Shown here: one piece after another, positions 1-8,606 of the stretch
How the letters are laid out: the number at the start of each line of letters is the position of its first letter
How positions within the stretch are numbered: the first letter of the stretch is position 1
NCBI GenBank assembly: GCA_029550525.1
Contig: JAKPHF010000033.1
Span: 1 to 64,000 of the forward strand
DNA: 64,000 nt
DNA from: Planctomycetota bacterium
GTDB lineage: Bacteria > Planctomycetota > Phycisphaerae > UBA1845 > PWPN01
Direction of reading: 5' to 3'
Notes under the pieces: model-generated
What the model saw: the letters and a program-made list of their open reading frames with translations, nothing else
The model's database searches: none
Told to the model about the DNA's origin: nothing
Program-made: the position numbers and the translations under genes

Positions 1-30
1 CACAGCCCACAGCTTGCCATGAAAGAAACA

Positions 31-60
31 GCCCGGCGAAGATGCGTTTCTTCGCCGGGC
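31..60 (-). terminator. Rho-independent terminator of the first PEP-CTERM gene
   Basis: A perfect 11-bp inverted repeat (GCCCGGCGAAG / CTTCGCCGGGC) with an 8-nt loop. Read leftward it is followed by a T-rich stretch (TGTTTCTTTC). It lies 60-90 bases after the stop codon of the leftward gene that ends at 123. Confidence 0.7.
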
Positions 61-122
61 CGTGTCGTGTTGCGTTTATCCGAGATGGTTCGAAGCAGTC
101 AAGCCTCGAGGCTCAAGCCGCC

Positions 123-845
123 TCAGGCAATCCGCCGCCGCGCCCAACCGACCAGACCGAGACCCACAAGAGCCAATCCAGCCGCCGCGGGAGCGGGGAC
201 GACAACAACCTTAATCCAGACCTCCCCTTCGGGATTCGTGCTATTGTACACCTTCAGACCGATATCGTAGACACCGGGCGAAAACGGGTTGTAGGCCTTG
301 GTCCAGAAGTCGAAGCCGAGATTCCAAGATTGGCTATAGACATACGGGACATCATCGTCGCTCCAGGCGCCGCCGCCCGGATTGGTGAAGAACCCGTCGC
401 CATGCTCGGTAAGCCAAGAGGGGTCTGCATTGGTGAGAGGAAGGGAAATTATGTCGAAATCTGTTCCCGAGCTGGGATCGAAATCGACCAGCAGCTCCAA
501 GGTATAGATCTCAGACGGCTTCCACTCGTTGTTCTCGAATTTTCCGGGCGTGAACTGGAAATCAAAGCTCCACCAGGGAGACGTGCCATTCGGAGCCATG
601 CCGGGCTTTACGTAGTACACATTGTCGACAAACCACAGCGGCTGTCCGGTGGTGCGTTCTCTGGCCTTCAGTGCCAATAGGGATCCGTCGTCGCCGGTTG
701 CGACGGTAAAGCCGTTCGCGGGAATGCCGGTTCCCACGATCATGTAGCCATTTTGCTTGGTAGGGTTCAAATTCTGATTGTAGGCAACATTGGCGGATGC
801 TACCGATGTCAAGAAAATGCAGACCAAACCGGTAAATCTGTACAT
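123..845 (-). CDS. Secreted PEP-CTERM-like anchored protein
   Basis: A 240-residue exported protein of unknown function. The N-terminus is a signal peptide (MYRFTGLVCIFLTSVASA). The C-terminus has the tripartite PEP-CTERM layout: a VPAP motif, a hydrophobic helix (AAAGLALVGLGLVGWA) and a basic RRR tail, which in this family directs exosortase-dependent processing and surface delivery. The middle is rich in Asp, Trp and aromatic residues and looks like a beta-rich extracellular domain, but I do not recognise it. The start is supported by AGGAG 7 bases upstream of the ATG. It is co-directional with two other such genes downstream in coordinate, with a strong terminator after it. No exosortase is in the window. 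Confidence 0.8.
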   Translation of the reverse strand: MYRFTGLVCIFLTSVASANVAYNQNLNPTKQNGYMIVGTGIPANGFTVATGDDGSLLALKARERTTGQPLWFVDNVYYVKPGMAPNGTSPWWSFDFQFTPGKFENNEWKPSEIYTLELLVDFDPSSGTDFDIISLPLTNADPSWLTEHGDGFFTNPGGGAWSDDDVPYVYSQSWNLGFDFWTKAYNPFSPGVYDIGLKVYNSTNPEGEVWIKVVVVPAPAAAGLALVGLGLVGWARRRIA

Positions 846-927
846 GAGTGTTCTCCTGAAAAGAATGCTTCTTTCGTATCCCGCCTGAACACACCTCGAT
901 GCGGGGCATCAAGGTGTGATTTACATG

Positions 928-1620
928 TTAAGCAATGCGACGCTTCAGCCAGCCAGCAGTTGCCAACCCCAAGAACGCCAGAAGGGCAGCCCCTGGAGCG
1001 GGAACCAGAATCAGAACATCCTGGGCACGAGTGTCCCAAGTTCTGATCGTCGGATCGGTCCAGAGTTGCAGAACGCGGACATTGCCCAGGCCGACCCAGT
1101 CGCCGTTCGTGACGGCGAAATCAGCTTCGGTAACGTAATCCTTCGCCGTTGCACTCAAAGAGTTCCAACCGGTTTCGCCTTCGATGTACCAGATCGCGTT
1201 CTGCAGGTCGTTGGCTTTGGTGTCGCTATCCACCTGCGGCGCGTACTTGGAAAACAGGTACGCCGTCCTGGGATCCAGAAGGTCGAATGGATCGCTGCTC
1301 GTGTACGGAGGCGGATTGGTATGATTGATGCCACCGAAGACAGCGCGGTCGGATATCTCGGCGTAGTAGGTAGCGCCGTGCTCCAGGTACTCGCCCTTTT
1401 CCAGACAGAAAGTCTTGAACCACGACCCCTGCTTGTACGTGGGGGTCAAGTCCGTGAGGGCGACAATGGTAAGCTCGCCACCCTCAGTCGTGCCGTAGTT
1501 TGGAACGCCAAACTGATTCGGGTCTCCAAGATCGACCTCTACCTGCAGGTTCGCAGCCGCTGAGGAGACCAGCAAACCCGACAAGGCCAAGCCGATCAGC
1601 AGTGTTGATTTCGTTTTCAT
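928..1620 (-). CDS. Secreted PEP-CTERM-like anchored protein (paralogue of the gene ending at 3140)
   Basis: A 230-residue exported protein: signal peptide (MKTKSTLLIGLALSGLLVSS), a 180-residue mature domain, then VPAPGAALLAFLGLATAGW and KRRIA as PEP-CTERM anchor. The mature domain shares ordered blocks with the protein encoded at 3140-3844: FCLE, ISDRA followed by a GG, a TAYLF/TAWLY block, LQ-AIW, GLGNVRVLQL and AQD-L-LVPAPGAA. The two are therefore paralogues of one surface-protein family. This family resembles thioester/Cna-like adhesin domains in having a conserved FCLE-type Cys, but that is only a suggestion. The upstream SD is weak (GAAGAGACT before the ATG). Confidence 0.8.
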   Translation of the reverse strand: MKTKSTLLIGLALSGLLVSSAAANLQVEVDLGDPNQFGVPNYGTTEGGELTIVALTDLTPTYKQGSWFKTFCLEKGEYLEHGATYYAEISDRAVFGGINHTNPPPYTSSDPFDLLDPRTAYLFSKYAPQVDSDTKANDLQNAIWYIEGETGWNSLSATAKDYVTEADFAVTNGDWVGLGNVRVLQLWTDPTIRTWDTRAQDVLILVPAPGAALLAFLGLATAGWLKRRIA

Positions 1621-1733
1621 AGTCTCTTCGGTCCCTTCAATTCTCCGCAGGAGCGGAGATTACCTCCTTGCATCAACCCAAGAGCAGCTACACTGCTCTC
1701 AGGTAGCCATCACGGAAGGCATTGGACAGATGC

Positions 1734-2441
1734 TCAGGAGATGTGCGGAGGACCGCGGGGAGCGAGAGCAAGGGGTTTGTGTTGCGATGACCGGATGCGG
1801 TCGTCGGCGTCCGGCCGATAGAAGCTGGGGGCGGGCCTGTCGGCTTCGGGCACGATCAGGCCGAAGACACTCTGCATGGGCTGGAGCGTCGGTTGGAATT
1901 CGAAGGGCACACTGTGGCCGACCTGGACTGCATCAGCGTGATACCAGTCGGGCACGTACGCGGCATGCAGAAGGGCAGCCAGGCCGGCGTGACGGGCCGA
2001 CCGGGCCAACTGCAGGCCGGCGAGCGTGAGCAGGCCGGAGAGTGTCAGGATGCTGCCGTCGGGCGGCGGCGGGATTGCGATCACGTTCTCGCCGGAGGTG
2101 TCGGCACCAGCAACGTCGCTGAATGGCGAATCCGACCAACCATGGAAGCAGGCCGTGGTCGGACTCGATACCGGCAGGCGGTGCAGATCTGTGAATCGAT
2201 CGGGCAGAAGAGCGAACTCCGCCGGCAACTGATCGAGCACCGGCGGCTGCAGGATGGCGATCAGGAGCTCCGGACGAATGCCGAGAGCAGCCGATGCGCT
2301 GGCGGCCACTGCGTCGAGTGACCGATTATTGGCAGCGAAAGAGCCGGGAGCGGACGCGCGATGGGTAACCGCCAGGTCGGCCGATGCCAAGCCTGTCGTC
2401 AGGAGGGTGATCAGGATCGAAATGGCTGGTGTTCTTCCCAT
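1734..2441 (-). CDS. Exported hypothetical protein with an internal IPPPP-TM segment
   Basis: A 235-residue protein with a signal peptide (MGRTPAISILITLLTTGLASA). The N-terminal half is probably extracytoplasmic. Around the middle is a Pro-rich IPPPPDG motif followed by a hydrophobic helix (SILTLSGLLTLAGLQLA) and a basic SARHAG. This is PEP-CTERM-like, but it continues into an 80-residue tail (PDWYH, VQVGHSVPFE) instead of ending. Planctomycetes carry many unnamed proteins with this SAR...PEWYH/VQVGH tail; that comes from memory. I chose the ATG at 2441 because GGGAAG precedes it by 9 bases. An ATG at 2471 would lengthen the N-region by ten residues. Function unknown. Confidence 0.65.
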   Translation of the reverse strand: MGRTPAISILITLLTTGLASADLAVTHRASAPGSFAANNRSLDAVAASASAALGIRPELLIAILQPPVLDQLPAEFALLPDRFTDLHRLPVSSPTTACFHGWSDSPFSDVAGADTSGENVIAIPPPPDGSILTLSGLLTLAGLQLARSARHAGLAALLHAAYVPDWYHADAVQVGHSVPFEFQPTLQPMQSVFGLIVPEADRPAPSFYRPDADDRIRSSQHKPLALAPRGPPHIS

Positions 2442-3054
2442 CCGAACGTTCTTCCCAATCCCTCTGGCCATGCGCAAGCGCGGATTACGCGCGTCCGATA
2501 CATGCAGGTTAGACCCGCACGTGTCTCACGGCAAGGATTTTTTCTTGGATTGTCGCCCACAGCTCATAGCTCACGGCCTTCTCCAGGCTTGGGCGGATGA
2601 GGCTTGGGAATCCGGGCCTTCCCCATCCCGCTGATTCCCCCCTTGCGAAAGCCTGGCGTAGCCGTGTAAGCCACGCCTGCAGGTATGCAAGCATAGACGA
2701 ATTACCGCCAGATTTCAATGTTTTTGTGTACGGGTTTGCGCGTCAGGAGTGACAATTTTCTGGCAAGGGTCAGTGGGAACCAGGTTTTGTCGCGTAGCCG
2801 GTCAATGTACGAAACAAACGGGTATCGAGTTCGTCGCAAACCATTGATCCACATGGATGTTAACGCATCAGTGCATGCGGTTATGTTGGGAAGCAATGCT
2901 TTATCCGGAAGAAACGGTCGGTGGAGAGGGGCGCGGCGGATGCCGGCGAAAATGTGTTATAGTCGGCCTGGGCGCCGGGAGCCGGTCGCGTGTCAACCGA
3001 TAAACATGCGTCAGCCTGGCGACCAGAGGAAGGTGCCGCCAGGAGACAGGCAGG
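2442..3054. other. Intergenic region, no gene found
   Basis: About 600 bases between two leftward genes. It contains a two-unit 7-bp repeat (GCTCATA GCTCACG at 2562-2575). Otherwise I see no reading frame with a ribosome binding site or protein-like composition, and no RNA gene. Confidence 0.5.
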
Positions 3055-3102
3055 CGCTGTAAAAACAGCGGCCCGGCCAGGGCGTGTCCGCCGGGCCGGG
3101 CC
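3055..3102 (-). terminator. Terminator after the third PEP-CTERM gene
   Basis: Read leftward, a perfect 9-bp GC stem (arms 3094-3102 and 3070-3078) runs into a second, smaller hairpin (CGCTGT / ACAGCG, 3055-3070) whose loop contains TTTTT. It lies 40-85 bases after the stop at 3140. Confidence 0.6.
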
Positions 3103-3139
3103 GATGATGCTTCCCATTGCCAGTCGGGTGGATGGAAAC

Positions 3140-3844
3140 TCAGATGGCAGCTCGCCGCCTGAACCGGCCGACCATCCCCAGGCCTGCGAGAGCCAGGGCA
3201 GCCGCACCGGGAGCGGGCACCATGACCAGGATATCCTGGGCCCGGCCCCCGCCCTCGGAGTAGTAGAGCTGGAGCACGCGCACATTGCCGAGGCCCGTGA
3301 ACCCGTTCTGGACAGCCGCGTTCGCCTCAGCAATGAACGTATCGGTGTAAGCAAACTTCCAGCCGGAGTTGTTCTCGAGATCGCCATACGGCAGCTCCTC
3401 CTCGAACGCCCAGATGGCTTCCTGGAGGCTTGCAGCATACACATTCTTCTCTGCCTCAGTTGCTCCCCGCAGCCCGTTCTTCACATAATCCTGATAGAGC
3501 CATGCGGTCTGCGAACTTATCGGATCGCCTTGCGGGCCCACACCGCCGTACATGGCCCGGTCCGAGATCACTCCATTGAAGGTCGAGCCTTCCGGAAACA
3601 GCGTCTCCTGCCATTCCAGGCAGAAGCTTCGGAACGGGACATTGTCCTGATAGTTGGGCAGTCCATTGGGCGTGAAAATCAGCTCCACCGCCCAGTTGTT
3701 GTAATAGTCCGCCCCGTTCTTATAGCCATAACCTACACCGTCACTGCCCAGGCCTGCCCAGGTGACGGTTATGTCGGCGGCGGCGATCTGTGCCATCGCC
3801 AACACGGCCAAGCTGACACACATGAGATGCAGTTTTCTCTTCAT
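3140..3844 (-). CDS. Secreted PEP-CTERM-like anchored protein
   Basis: A 234-residue exported protein. The signal peptide is MKRKLHLMCVSLAVLAMA. The start at 3844 is fixed by a strong ribosome binding site (GGGAGGAGATGCC then ATG); the open frame continues upstream but without a start signal. The C-terminus is VPAPGAAALALAGLG followed by RFRRRAAI, a PEP-CTERM anchor. It is a paralogue of the protein at 928-1620, sharing FRSFCLE, GVISDRAMYGG, TAWLYQDYV, LQEAIW, GLGNVRVLQL and AQDILVMVPAPGAA. These proteins are expected to be exported through Sec and sorted to the cell surface by an exosortase encoded elsewhere. Confidence 0.8.
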   Translation of the reverse strand: MKRKLHLMCVSLAVLAMAQIAAADITVTWAGLGSDGVGYGYKNGADYYNNWAVELIFTPNGLPNYQDNVPFRSFCLEWQETLFPEGSTFNGVISDRAMYGGVGPQGDPISSQTAWLYQDYVKNGLRGATEAEKNVYAASLQEAIWAFEEELPYGDLENNSGWKFAYTDTFIAEANAAVQNGFTGLGNVRVLQLYYSEGGGRAQDILVMVPAPGAAALALAGLGMVGRFRRRAAI

Positions 3845-4713
3845 GGCATCTCCTCCCTTGCTGTGAAGACTCGAGCCATTTGAAGGCCTGCGGCGGGATA
3901 ACCGGCGCCGAGCGGCCATTCTGAGCCTGGCCCATGCGGCACGCGGATCGGTGGGCAGAGTCACGTCGTGAACGTCGAGCGGACTCGAGACAATCGCGAG
4001 GAGCGGACGAAGTGCATCTGGACTCGGGCCGGTCCCAAGCGCCGTATAACCGTCACGGACGCAACAACCGAGTTCGCCAGGGCTTTCGCCAGTCCCCCCA
4101 TCTTCCCCCCGTGGACCTTGCAGTGCGGAAGAACCCTTCCCCACTTTTCAAAGAATAGAGGATCGACCAGCCGAAAGCAAGGACTTTGGGGATCGACAGA
4201 AGCGGCAGCGGCGGCTGTGCCATAAAGATTGTCTTGGCATTGTGCGAGGTTATGTCGGATCAGTCTTTTTATGTGGAGATAGGACCTCGATGCCACCTAT
4301 TTCTCAATACCTTGTAACCAATTAAGTTGTACTTGGTCAACTGACTTCGTTCTCTGCCGCCATGACGGCTGTGGTATAACAAAACAGGATTCGGAGGGGT
4401 GCGTGCTGCCTGCCCGCCGGTGCCAGAGTAGCGTGCCCCGTTCCCAGATCGGCAAGCAAAGCGAAAGGATTCGAGCGGGACGCTCTTCTCTCCAAGCTGG
4501 GAGACGCCCGGCGTGCTCCCGGCAGCCGGAAAAGCGACACCGGTGATTCGGTGCCGAGACACGTTCTTTCGGCGAGACAAATTGACGCCGTGGCGGGTGG
4601 TCCCGGATCAGTGATTTCTCTATAATCCGCCGTCCGCAGGAGCCTACCCCAGGGCCGGGGTCTCATGGGCTCCTCTCTAACGACGGTTCGTCATCAACTC
4701 AGGAGCTTCGCCT
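3845..4713. other. Divergent intergenic region upstream of sdhCAB
   Basis: Nearly 870 bases between the leftward PEP-CTERM gene and sdhC. The part from 4140 to 4400 is noticeably more A+T-rich than its surroundings and probably holds promoters for both directions. I see no convincing gene. Confidence 0.5.
4598..4626 (+). promoter_or_regulatory. Possible promoter of sdhCAB
   Basis: A perfect -10 hexamer TATAAT at 4621-4626, 88 bases before the sdhC start. The -35 position (TGGTCC) matches poorly, so the call rests on the -10 element and its place in front of the operon. Confidence 0.35.
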
Positions 4714-5490
4714 GTGGCCAAACGCTACGTGCGCCCGGTGCAGTCGCGGCAGTTTCTCATTCGCCGGCTGCACTCACTCTCTGGGATCATCCCGGTCGGG
4801 GTTTTCCTGTTCTTCCACATCGGGACAAACTCCCTGATCGCGGTCAGCTCGCCCGCCAGCGACCTGTACCAAAAGCAGGTGGAGAACATCCACAGCCTGG
4901 GGCCGTTGCTGATCCCGGTCGAGATTCTGTTCATCTTCGTCCCGCTGGCCTACCACGCCATCGTGGGTGTGAAGATCTGGCTGGAGTCTGAGCCGAACTC
5001 GCGTCACTACACCTATTGGGACAACATTCGTTACACGCTGCAGCGGACCACGGGCGTGGCGACGTTACTGTTCATTCTCGTGCACCTGTATCAGATGCAT
5101 TGGATGGGCGGGTGGCTCCCGGGCGGATCGGCGTTCGTGGCTGAACGGGCCTCGGCGAGCACGGCCGAGGTCATGCAGAGCCGGTCCTGGATCGCGCCGT
5201 TCTATATGATCGGGGTGGTGGCGGCCTGCTACCACTTCGCCAACGGAATCTGGACCTTCCTGATCACCTGGGGCGTGACGGTCGGCCCGCGGTCGCAGCG
5301 GGTATCCGGGTTCGCCTGCGCCGCGTTCGGTGTGGCGCTGGCCATCACCGGCATCATCGCAGTACGCGGGTTCAAGGTGTACGACGTGAAGGCCGACCGG
5401 CCCGGCATCGAGGTGCAGCGGACGGTCGAGCCCGCGCCAGCCGGCGTGGGCGCTGCCGATCGCGAGCGGCAGGCGGAAAGTTGGAGTTGA
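4714..5490 (+). CDS. sdhC: Succinate dehydrogenase cytochrome b subunit (B-type, diheme)
   Basis: The 258-residue membrane anchor of succinate:quinone oxidoreductase. Five hydrophobic helices can be read at roughly residues 24-44, 65-88, 112-131, 161-187 and 199-219. Histidines suited to axial haem ligation lie in them (FFHIG, AYHAIVG, LVHLYQMHW, CYHFANG). A single five-helix subunit is the hallmark of the B-type enzyme found with fumarate reductases and Bacteroidetes/epsilonproteobacterial SQR, which has no separate SdhD, and none is present here. The start is GTG with AGGAG 9 bases upstream. It is followed by sdhA after 75 bases and by sdhB, giving the order C-A-B. The C-terminal 30 residues are hydrophilic and Arg/Pro-rich. 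Confidence 0.93.
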   Translation: MAKRYVRPVQSRQFLIRRLHSLSGIIPVGVFLFFHIGTNSLIAVSSPASDLYQKQVENIHSLGPLLIPVEILFIFVPLAYHAIVGVKIWLESEPNSRHYTYWDNIRYTLQRTTGVATLLFILVHLYQMHWMGGWLPGGSAFVAERASASTAEVMQSRSWIAPFYMIGVVAACYHFANGIWTFLITWGVTVGPRSQRVSGFACAAFGVALAITGIIAVRGFKVYDVKADRPGIEVQRTVEPAPAGVGAADRERQAESWS

Positions 5491-5565
5491 GCCCGACGCT
5501 GCACAGGCAGGCAGCGCTCACGTGTTGATCCATCTTGATCCATCGCAGTTGCGAACGAGCGAACT

Positions 5566-7548
5566 ATGGCAGAACAGCGTGTTGTCGTCGTCGGGGGCGG
5601 ATTGGCCGGGCTGGCCGCCGCCATGAAACTCGCGGAACTGGGTCGGCCGGTAGACCTGATCAGCATGGTGCCGGTTCGCCGCTCGCATAGCGTTTGCGCC
5701 CAGGGCGGCATCAACTCGGTCAACCGGGTGACTCGCCAGGAAGGCGATGCCGAGTACAAGCACTTCGACGACACGGTGTACGGCGGGGCCTTCCTGCAGC
5801 ATCAGCCGCCGGTCAAGGAGATGTGCGACTGGGCTCCGCGGATCATCGACCTCATGGACCGCCTGGGGGTGATGTTCAATCGGACGGCCGAGGGCTATCG
5901 CGACGTGCGACGATTCGGCGGGACGCTCTATCGCCGCACGAGCTTTGCGGGCGCGACCACCGGCCAACAATTGCTCTACGCCCTCGACGAGCAGGTCCGC
6001 CGCTGGGAAGTCACCGGCCATATCAAGAAGTACGAGTTCTGGGAGTTCCTGGGGCCGATCATCGATGATCACGGCCATTGCCGCGGCGCGGTGGCTCAGG
6101 ACATGTTTTCCATGGAGATCCGGGCCTTCCCGTCTGACGCGGTGGTGCTGGCCACCGGCGGCTGCGGGTTGATCTTCGGCAAGTCGACCATGTCGATGAT
6201 CTGCACCGGCGGGGCCGCGGGCCGAGCGTACAAAGCCGGCGTCAAGTACGCCAACGGCGAGTTCATCCAGGTCCACCCGACGGCCATCCCCGGCTCCGAC
6301 AAGCTGCGGCTGATGAGCGAGTCCGCCCGCGGCGAGGGCGGACGCGTCTGGGTTCCGCGAAAGCCTAACGATCCGCGAGATCCGCTGCAGATTCCACGCA
6401 GCGAGCGGTGGTACTTCCTCGAAGAAAAGTATCCCAAGTACGGCAACCTCGTGCCCCGCGACATCGCCACCCGCGAGATTTTCAACGTCTGTGTCAACGA
6501 GGGGCTGAGCGTCGAGAAGGACCAGTACTGCGTCTACCTCGATTTGACCGAGTTGCCCGCCGAGACGCATCACAAGCTCGAAGGCATTTTAGAGATCTAC
6601 GAAAAGTTCATCGGCGTGGATCCACGCAAGGTGCCCATGAAGATCTTCCCCGCCGTCCACTATTCCATGGGCGGTTTGTGGGTCGATTACGAAAAGGATC
6701 CGCGCACGGGCGGCCTGGTCGTCGATTCTCCTCGCAACCACATGACGAACATCCCTGGCCTGTACGCGATTGGCGAGGCCGACTATCAGTATCACGGCGC
6801 CAACCGGCTGGGCGCCAACTCGCTCCTGAGCTGCATCTTCAGCGGGCTGCTGGTGGGCACGGGCGTCGACCGGCGACTCCGCTCGCTGCCCGCGGGCGCG
6901 GCGGCCGATCAGCCCTCGTCGCTCTTCGAGCGCGAGGTCAACCGCCATCGTGAAGCGTACGATCGTCTCATCCACAGTACGGGAACGGAAAACCCGTACA
7001 CGCTCCACAAGGAGCTGGGCCAGACCATGACCCGCAGTTGCACCGTCGTGCGGTACAACAAGACCATCAAGGAGGCGCTGGCGAAGCTCGACGAACTGCA
7101 GGATCGTTATTCGCGCGTGGCCATCGCCGACAAGTCCAACTGGACCAATCAGAATCTCAGCTTCACGCGGGCGTTGGGCGACATGCTGACCATTGCTCGG
7201 GTGATCGCGGTGGGGGCCTTGATGCGCGACGAGTCGCGGGGCGCGCACTACAAGCCCGAATGCGACATTCCACCGCCCAAGGGCGACGACCCGGCCACGT
7301 TGCGAGCCGAGGCCGAGCGATGGTGCCGTCAGTTCCGCGAGCAGAACGACCGGTGGAACAAGACGACCATCGCCGAGTATACGCCCGACGGGCCTAAGAT
7401 CTCCTATGAGGAGGTGGACACGTCGTCCATTCCGCCGCGCCCGAGAACTTACGGCCTGGCCGGGGCAGAGATGATCGACGAAGTGTGGAAGCAGATGCAG
7501 GAGAAGGAGCGGGGCGAGCGCCCCCAGCCGACACCGGCAGCGGGGTGA
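5566..7548 (+). CDS. sdhA: Succinate dehydrogenase flavoprotein subunit
   Basis: A 660-residue catalytic subunit that oxidises succinate to fumarate with FAD. The dinucleotide-binding motif GGGLAGLAAA is at residues 10-19. The RSHSVCAQGGIN segment (residues 39-50) carries the His expected to bind FAD covalently. The active-site blocks are present: HPTAIPG, SESARGEGGR, HYSMGGLWVDYE and GANRLGANSLLSC. Length and order fit the SdhA/FrdA family of B-type complexes. It sits between sdhC and sdhB in one operon. The closing 30 residues are charged and not conserved in the family. The assignment to succinate oxidation rather than fumarate reduction is by context only. Confidence 0.96.
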   Translation: MAEQRVVVVGGGLAGLAAAMKLAELGRPVDLISMVPVRRSHSVCAQGGINSVNRVTRQEGDAEYKHFDDTVYGGAFLQHQPPVKEMCDWAPRIIDLMDRLGVMFNRTAEGYRDVRRFGGTLYRRTSFAGATTGQQLLYALDEQVRRWEVTGHIKKYEFWEFLGPIIDDHGHCRGAVAQDMFSMEIRAFPSDAVVLATGGCGLIFGKSTMSMICTGGAAGRAYKAGVKYANGEFIQVHPTAIPGSDKLRLMSESARGEGGRVWVPRKPNDPRDPLQIPRSERWYFLEEKYPKYGNLVPRDIATREIFNVCVNEGLSVEKDQYCVYLDLTELPAETHHKLEGILEIYEKFIGVDPRKVPMKIFPAVHYSMGGLWVDYEKDPRTGGLVVDSPRNHMTNIPGLYAIGEADYQYHGANRLGANSLLSCIFSGLLVGTGVDRRLRSLPAGAAADQPSSLFEREVNRHREAYDRLIHSTGTENPYTLHKELGQTMTRSCTVVRYNKTIKEALAKLDELQDRYSRVAIADKSNWTNQNLSFTRALGDMLTIARVIAVGALMRDESRGAHYKPECDIPPPKGDDPATLRAEAERWCRQFREQNDRWNKTTIAEYTPDGPKISYEEVDTSSIPPRPRTYGLAGAEMIDEVWKQMQEKERGERPQPTPAAG

Positions 7549-7626
7549 GATGAGCGTGTCAGTGGCCGGTGCTTCGATGTCAGGTCGTTGATCGCAACGG
7601 ACCAACGGGCTACTGACCCAACCACT

Positions 7627-7654
7627 GACCACGGACCACGGACCACGGACTACT
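7627..7654. repeat. Heptamer tandem repeat (GACCACG)
   Basis: Three exact 7-bp units GACCACG followed by one degenerate unit (GACTACT). It lies between sdhA and sdhB, and is one member of the set of intergenic 7-bp arrays in this window. Confidence 0.75.
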
Positions 7655-7678
7655 GGCAACGGACGTTAGAGGCCTGAC

Positions 7679-8443
7679 ATGAGTGACGCCAACGGCAAGA
7701 AAATCCGCTTGAAGATTCGCCGGCAGGATGGGCCGGACCAGCCGAGTTATTGGCAGACGTTCGAGTTACCCTACGAGCCGCAGCTCAACGTCATTACCTG
7801 CTTGCAGCGCATCGCCGAGCTGGGCCGCACGGCCGACGGCCAGAAGACCACGCCCGTTGCCTGGGACTCCAACTGTCTGGAGGAAGTGTGCGGCGCCTGC
7901 ACCATGGTCATCAACAGACGGGTCCGTCAGGCGTGCAGCGCTCTGGTTGACCGGTTGTTGGCCGAGGCCGACGAGATTCGGCTCGAGCCCATGTCGAAGT
8001 TCCCCGTCGTTCGCGATCTGGTCGTGGATCGTTCGCGCATGTTCGAGGCCCTCAAGCGCATCAAGGCCTGGGTGCCGGTGGACGGCTACTACGATCTGCC
8101 CACGCCGCGTCTGACGCAAAACGAACAGGAAGAGCTCTATCCGCTTTCGCGTTGCATGACCTGCGGCTGCTGCCTCGAAGCCTGCCCGCAGGTGAACCCC
8201 AAGACCAACTTCATCGGTGCCCACGCGATCAGCTTGGCCGTTCTTTTCAACAGCCATCCCACCGGTGCCGCCGAAAAGCAGGCCCGTCTCTACGCGCTCA
8301 TGGAGAAGGGCGGGCTCATGGAGTGCGGCAACGCCCAGAACTGCGTGAAGGTTTGTCCCAAGGAGATTCCACTCACCGACTCGATCGCCAAGGCCGGCCG
8401 GGCGCTGACGTTTGCGTCGATCAAGCACTGGTTGGACCGCTAG
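7679..8443 (+). CDS. sdhB: Succinate dehydrogenase iron-sulfur subunit
   Basis: A 254-residue electron-transfer subunit. The N-terminal plant-type ferredoxin domain carries the [2Fe-2S] cysteines C66, C71, C74 and C86 (NCLEEVCGAC...C). The C-terminal domain carries CMTCGCCLEACP (C159, C162, C165, C169) and CGNAQNCVKVCPKEIPL (C216, C222, C226), which together ligate the [4Fe-4S] and [3Fe-4S] clusters. AGAGG precedes the ATG by about 7 bases. The 130-base gap after sdhA is longer than usual within an operon and contains a heptamer repeat array; I still read the three genes as one transcription unit. Confidence 0.95.
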   Translation: MSDANGKKIRLKIRRQDGPDQPSYWQTFELPYEPQLNVITCLQRIAELGRTADGQKTTPVAWDSNCLEEVCGACTMVINRRVRQACSALVDRLLAEADEIRLEPMSKFPVVRDLVVDRSRMFEALKRIKAWVPVDGYYDLPTPRLTQNEQEELYPLSRCMTCGCCLEACPQVNPKTNFIGAHAISLAVLFNSHPTGAAEKQARLYALMEKGGLMECGNAQNCVKVCPKEIPLTDSIAKAGRALTFASIKHWLDR

Positions 8444-8519
8444 CCAGCGGGCTCAAACCGTTGTCCACGAACGAAGAAAGAGCCGCAGGCCTCCTGCGTA
8501 TTCAGCGTACGGCACCTTA

Positions 8520-8585
8520 TCGCCCCTTCGGGGCGAAGCCACACCGATCTCTTGCACGCTCAACACGTACCAGGCTTCAGCCTGG
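8520..8585. repeat. Pair of small perfect hairpins after sdhB
   Basis: TCGCCCC-TTC-GGGGCGA (8520-8536) and CCAGGCT-TC-AGCCTGG (8570-8585). Neither has a following T-run. They lie in the gap between convergent sdhB and the TPR lipoprotein, so they may still mark the end of both transcripts. Confidence 0.5.
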
Positions 8586-8606
8586 GCGCGGGCGACACAT
8601 TGCTTT

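Noticed and set aside
7627..7654. CRISPR array
   Set aside because: Units are 7 bp, contiguous and without spacers; the same holds for all tandem arrays in the window.
5518..7659. Long open frames opposite sdhA
   Set aside because: They mirror a highly conserved gene, lack ribosome binding sites and have the Arg/Ala/Gly/Val-rich composition of G+C shadows.
8520..8585. Terminator for sdhCAB
   Set aside because: Two perfect small hairpins exist but neither is followed by a T-run; recorded as repeats only.
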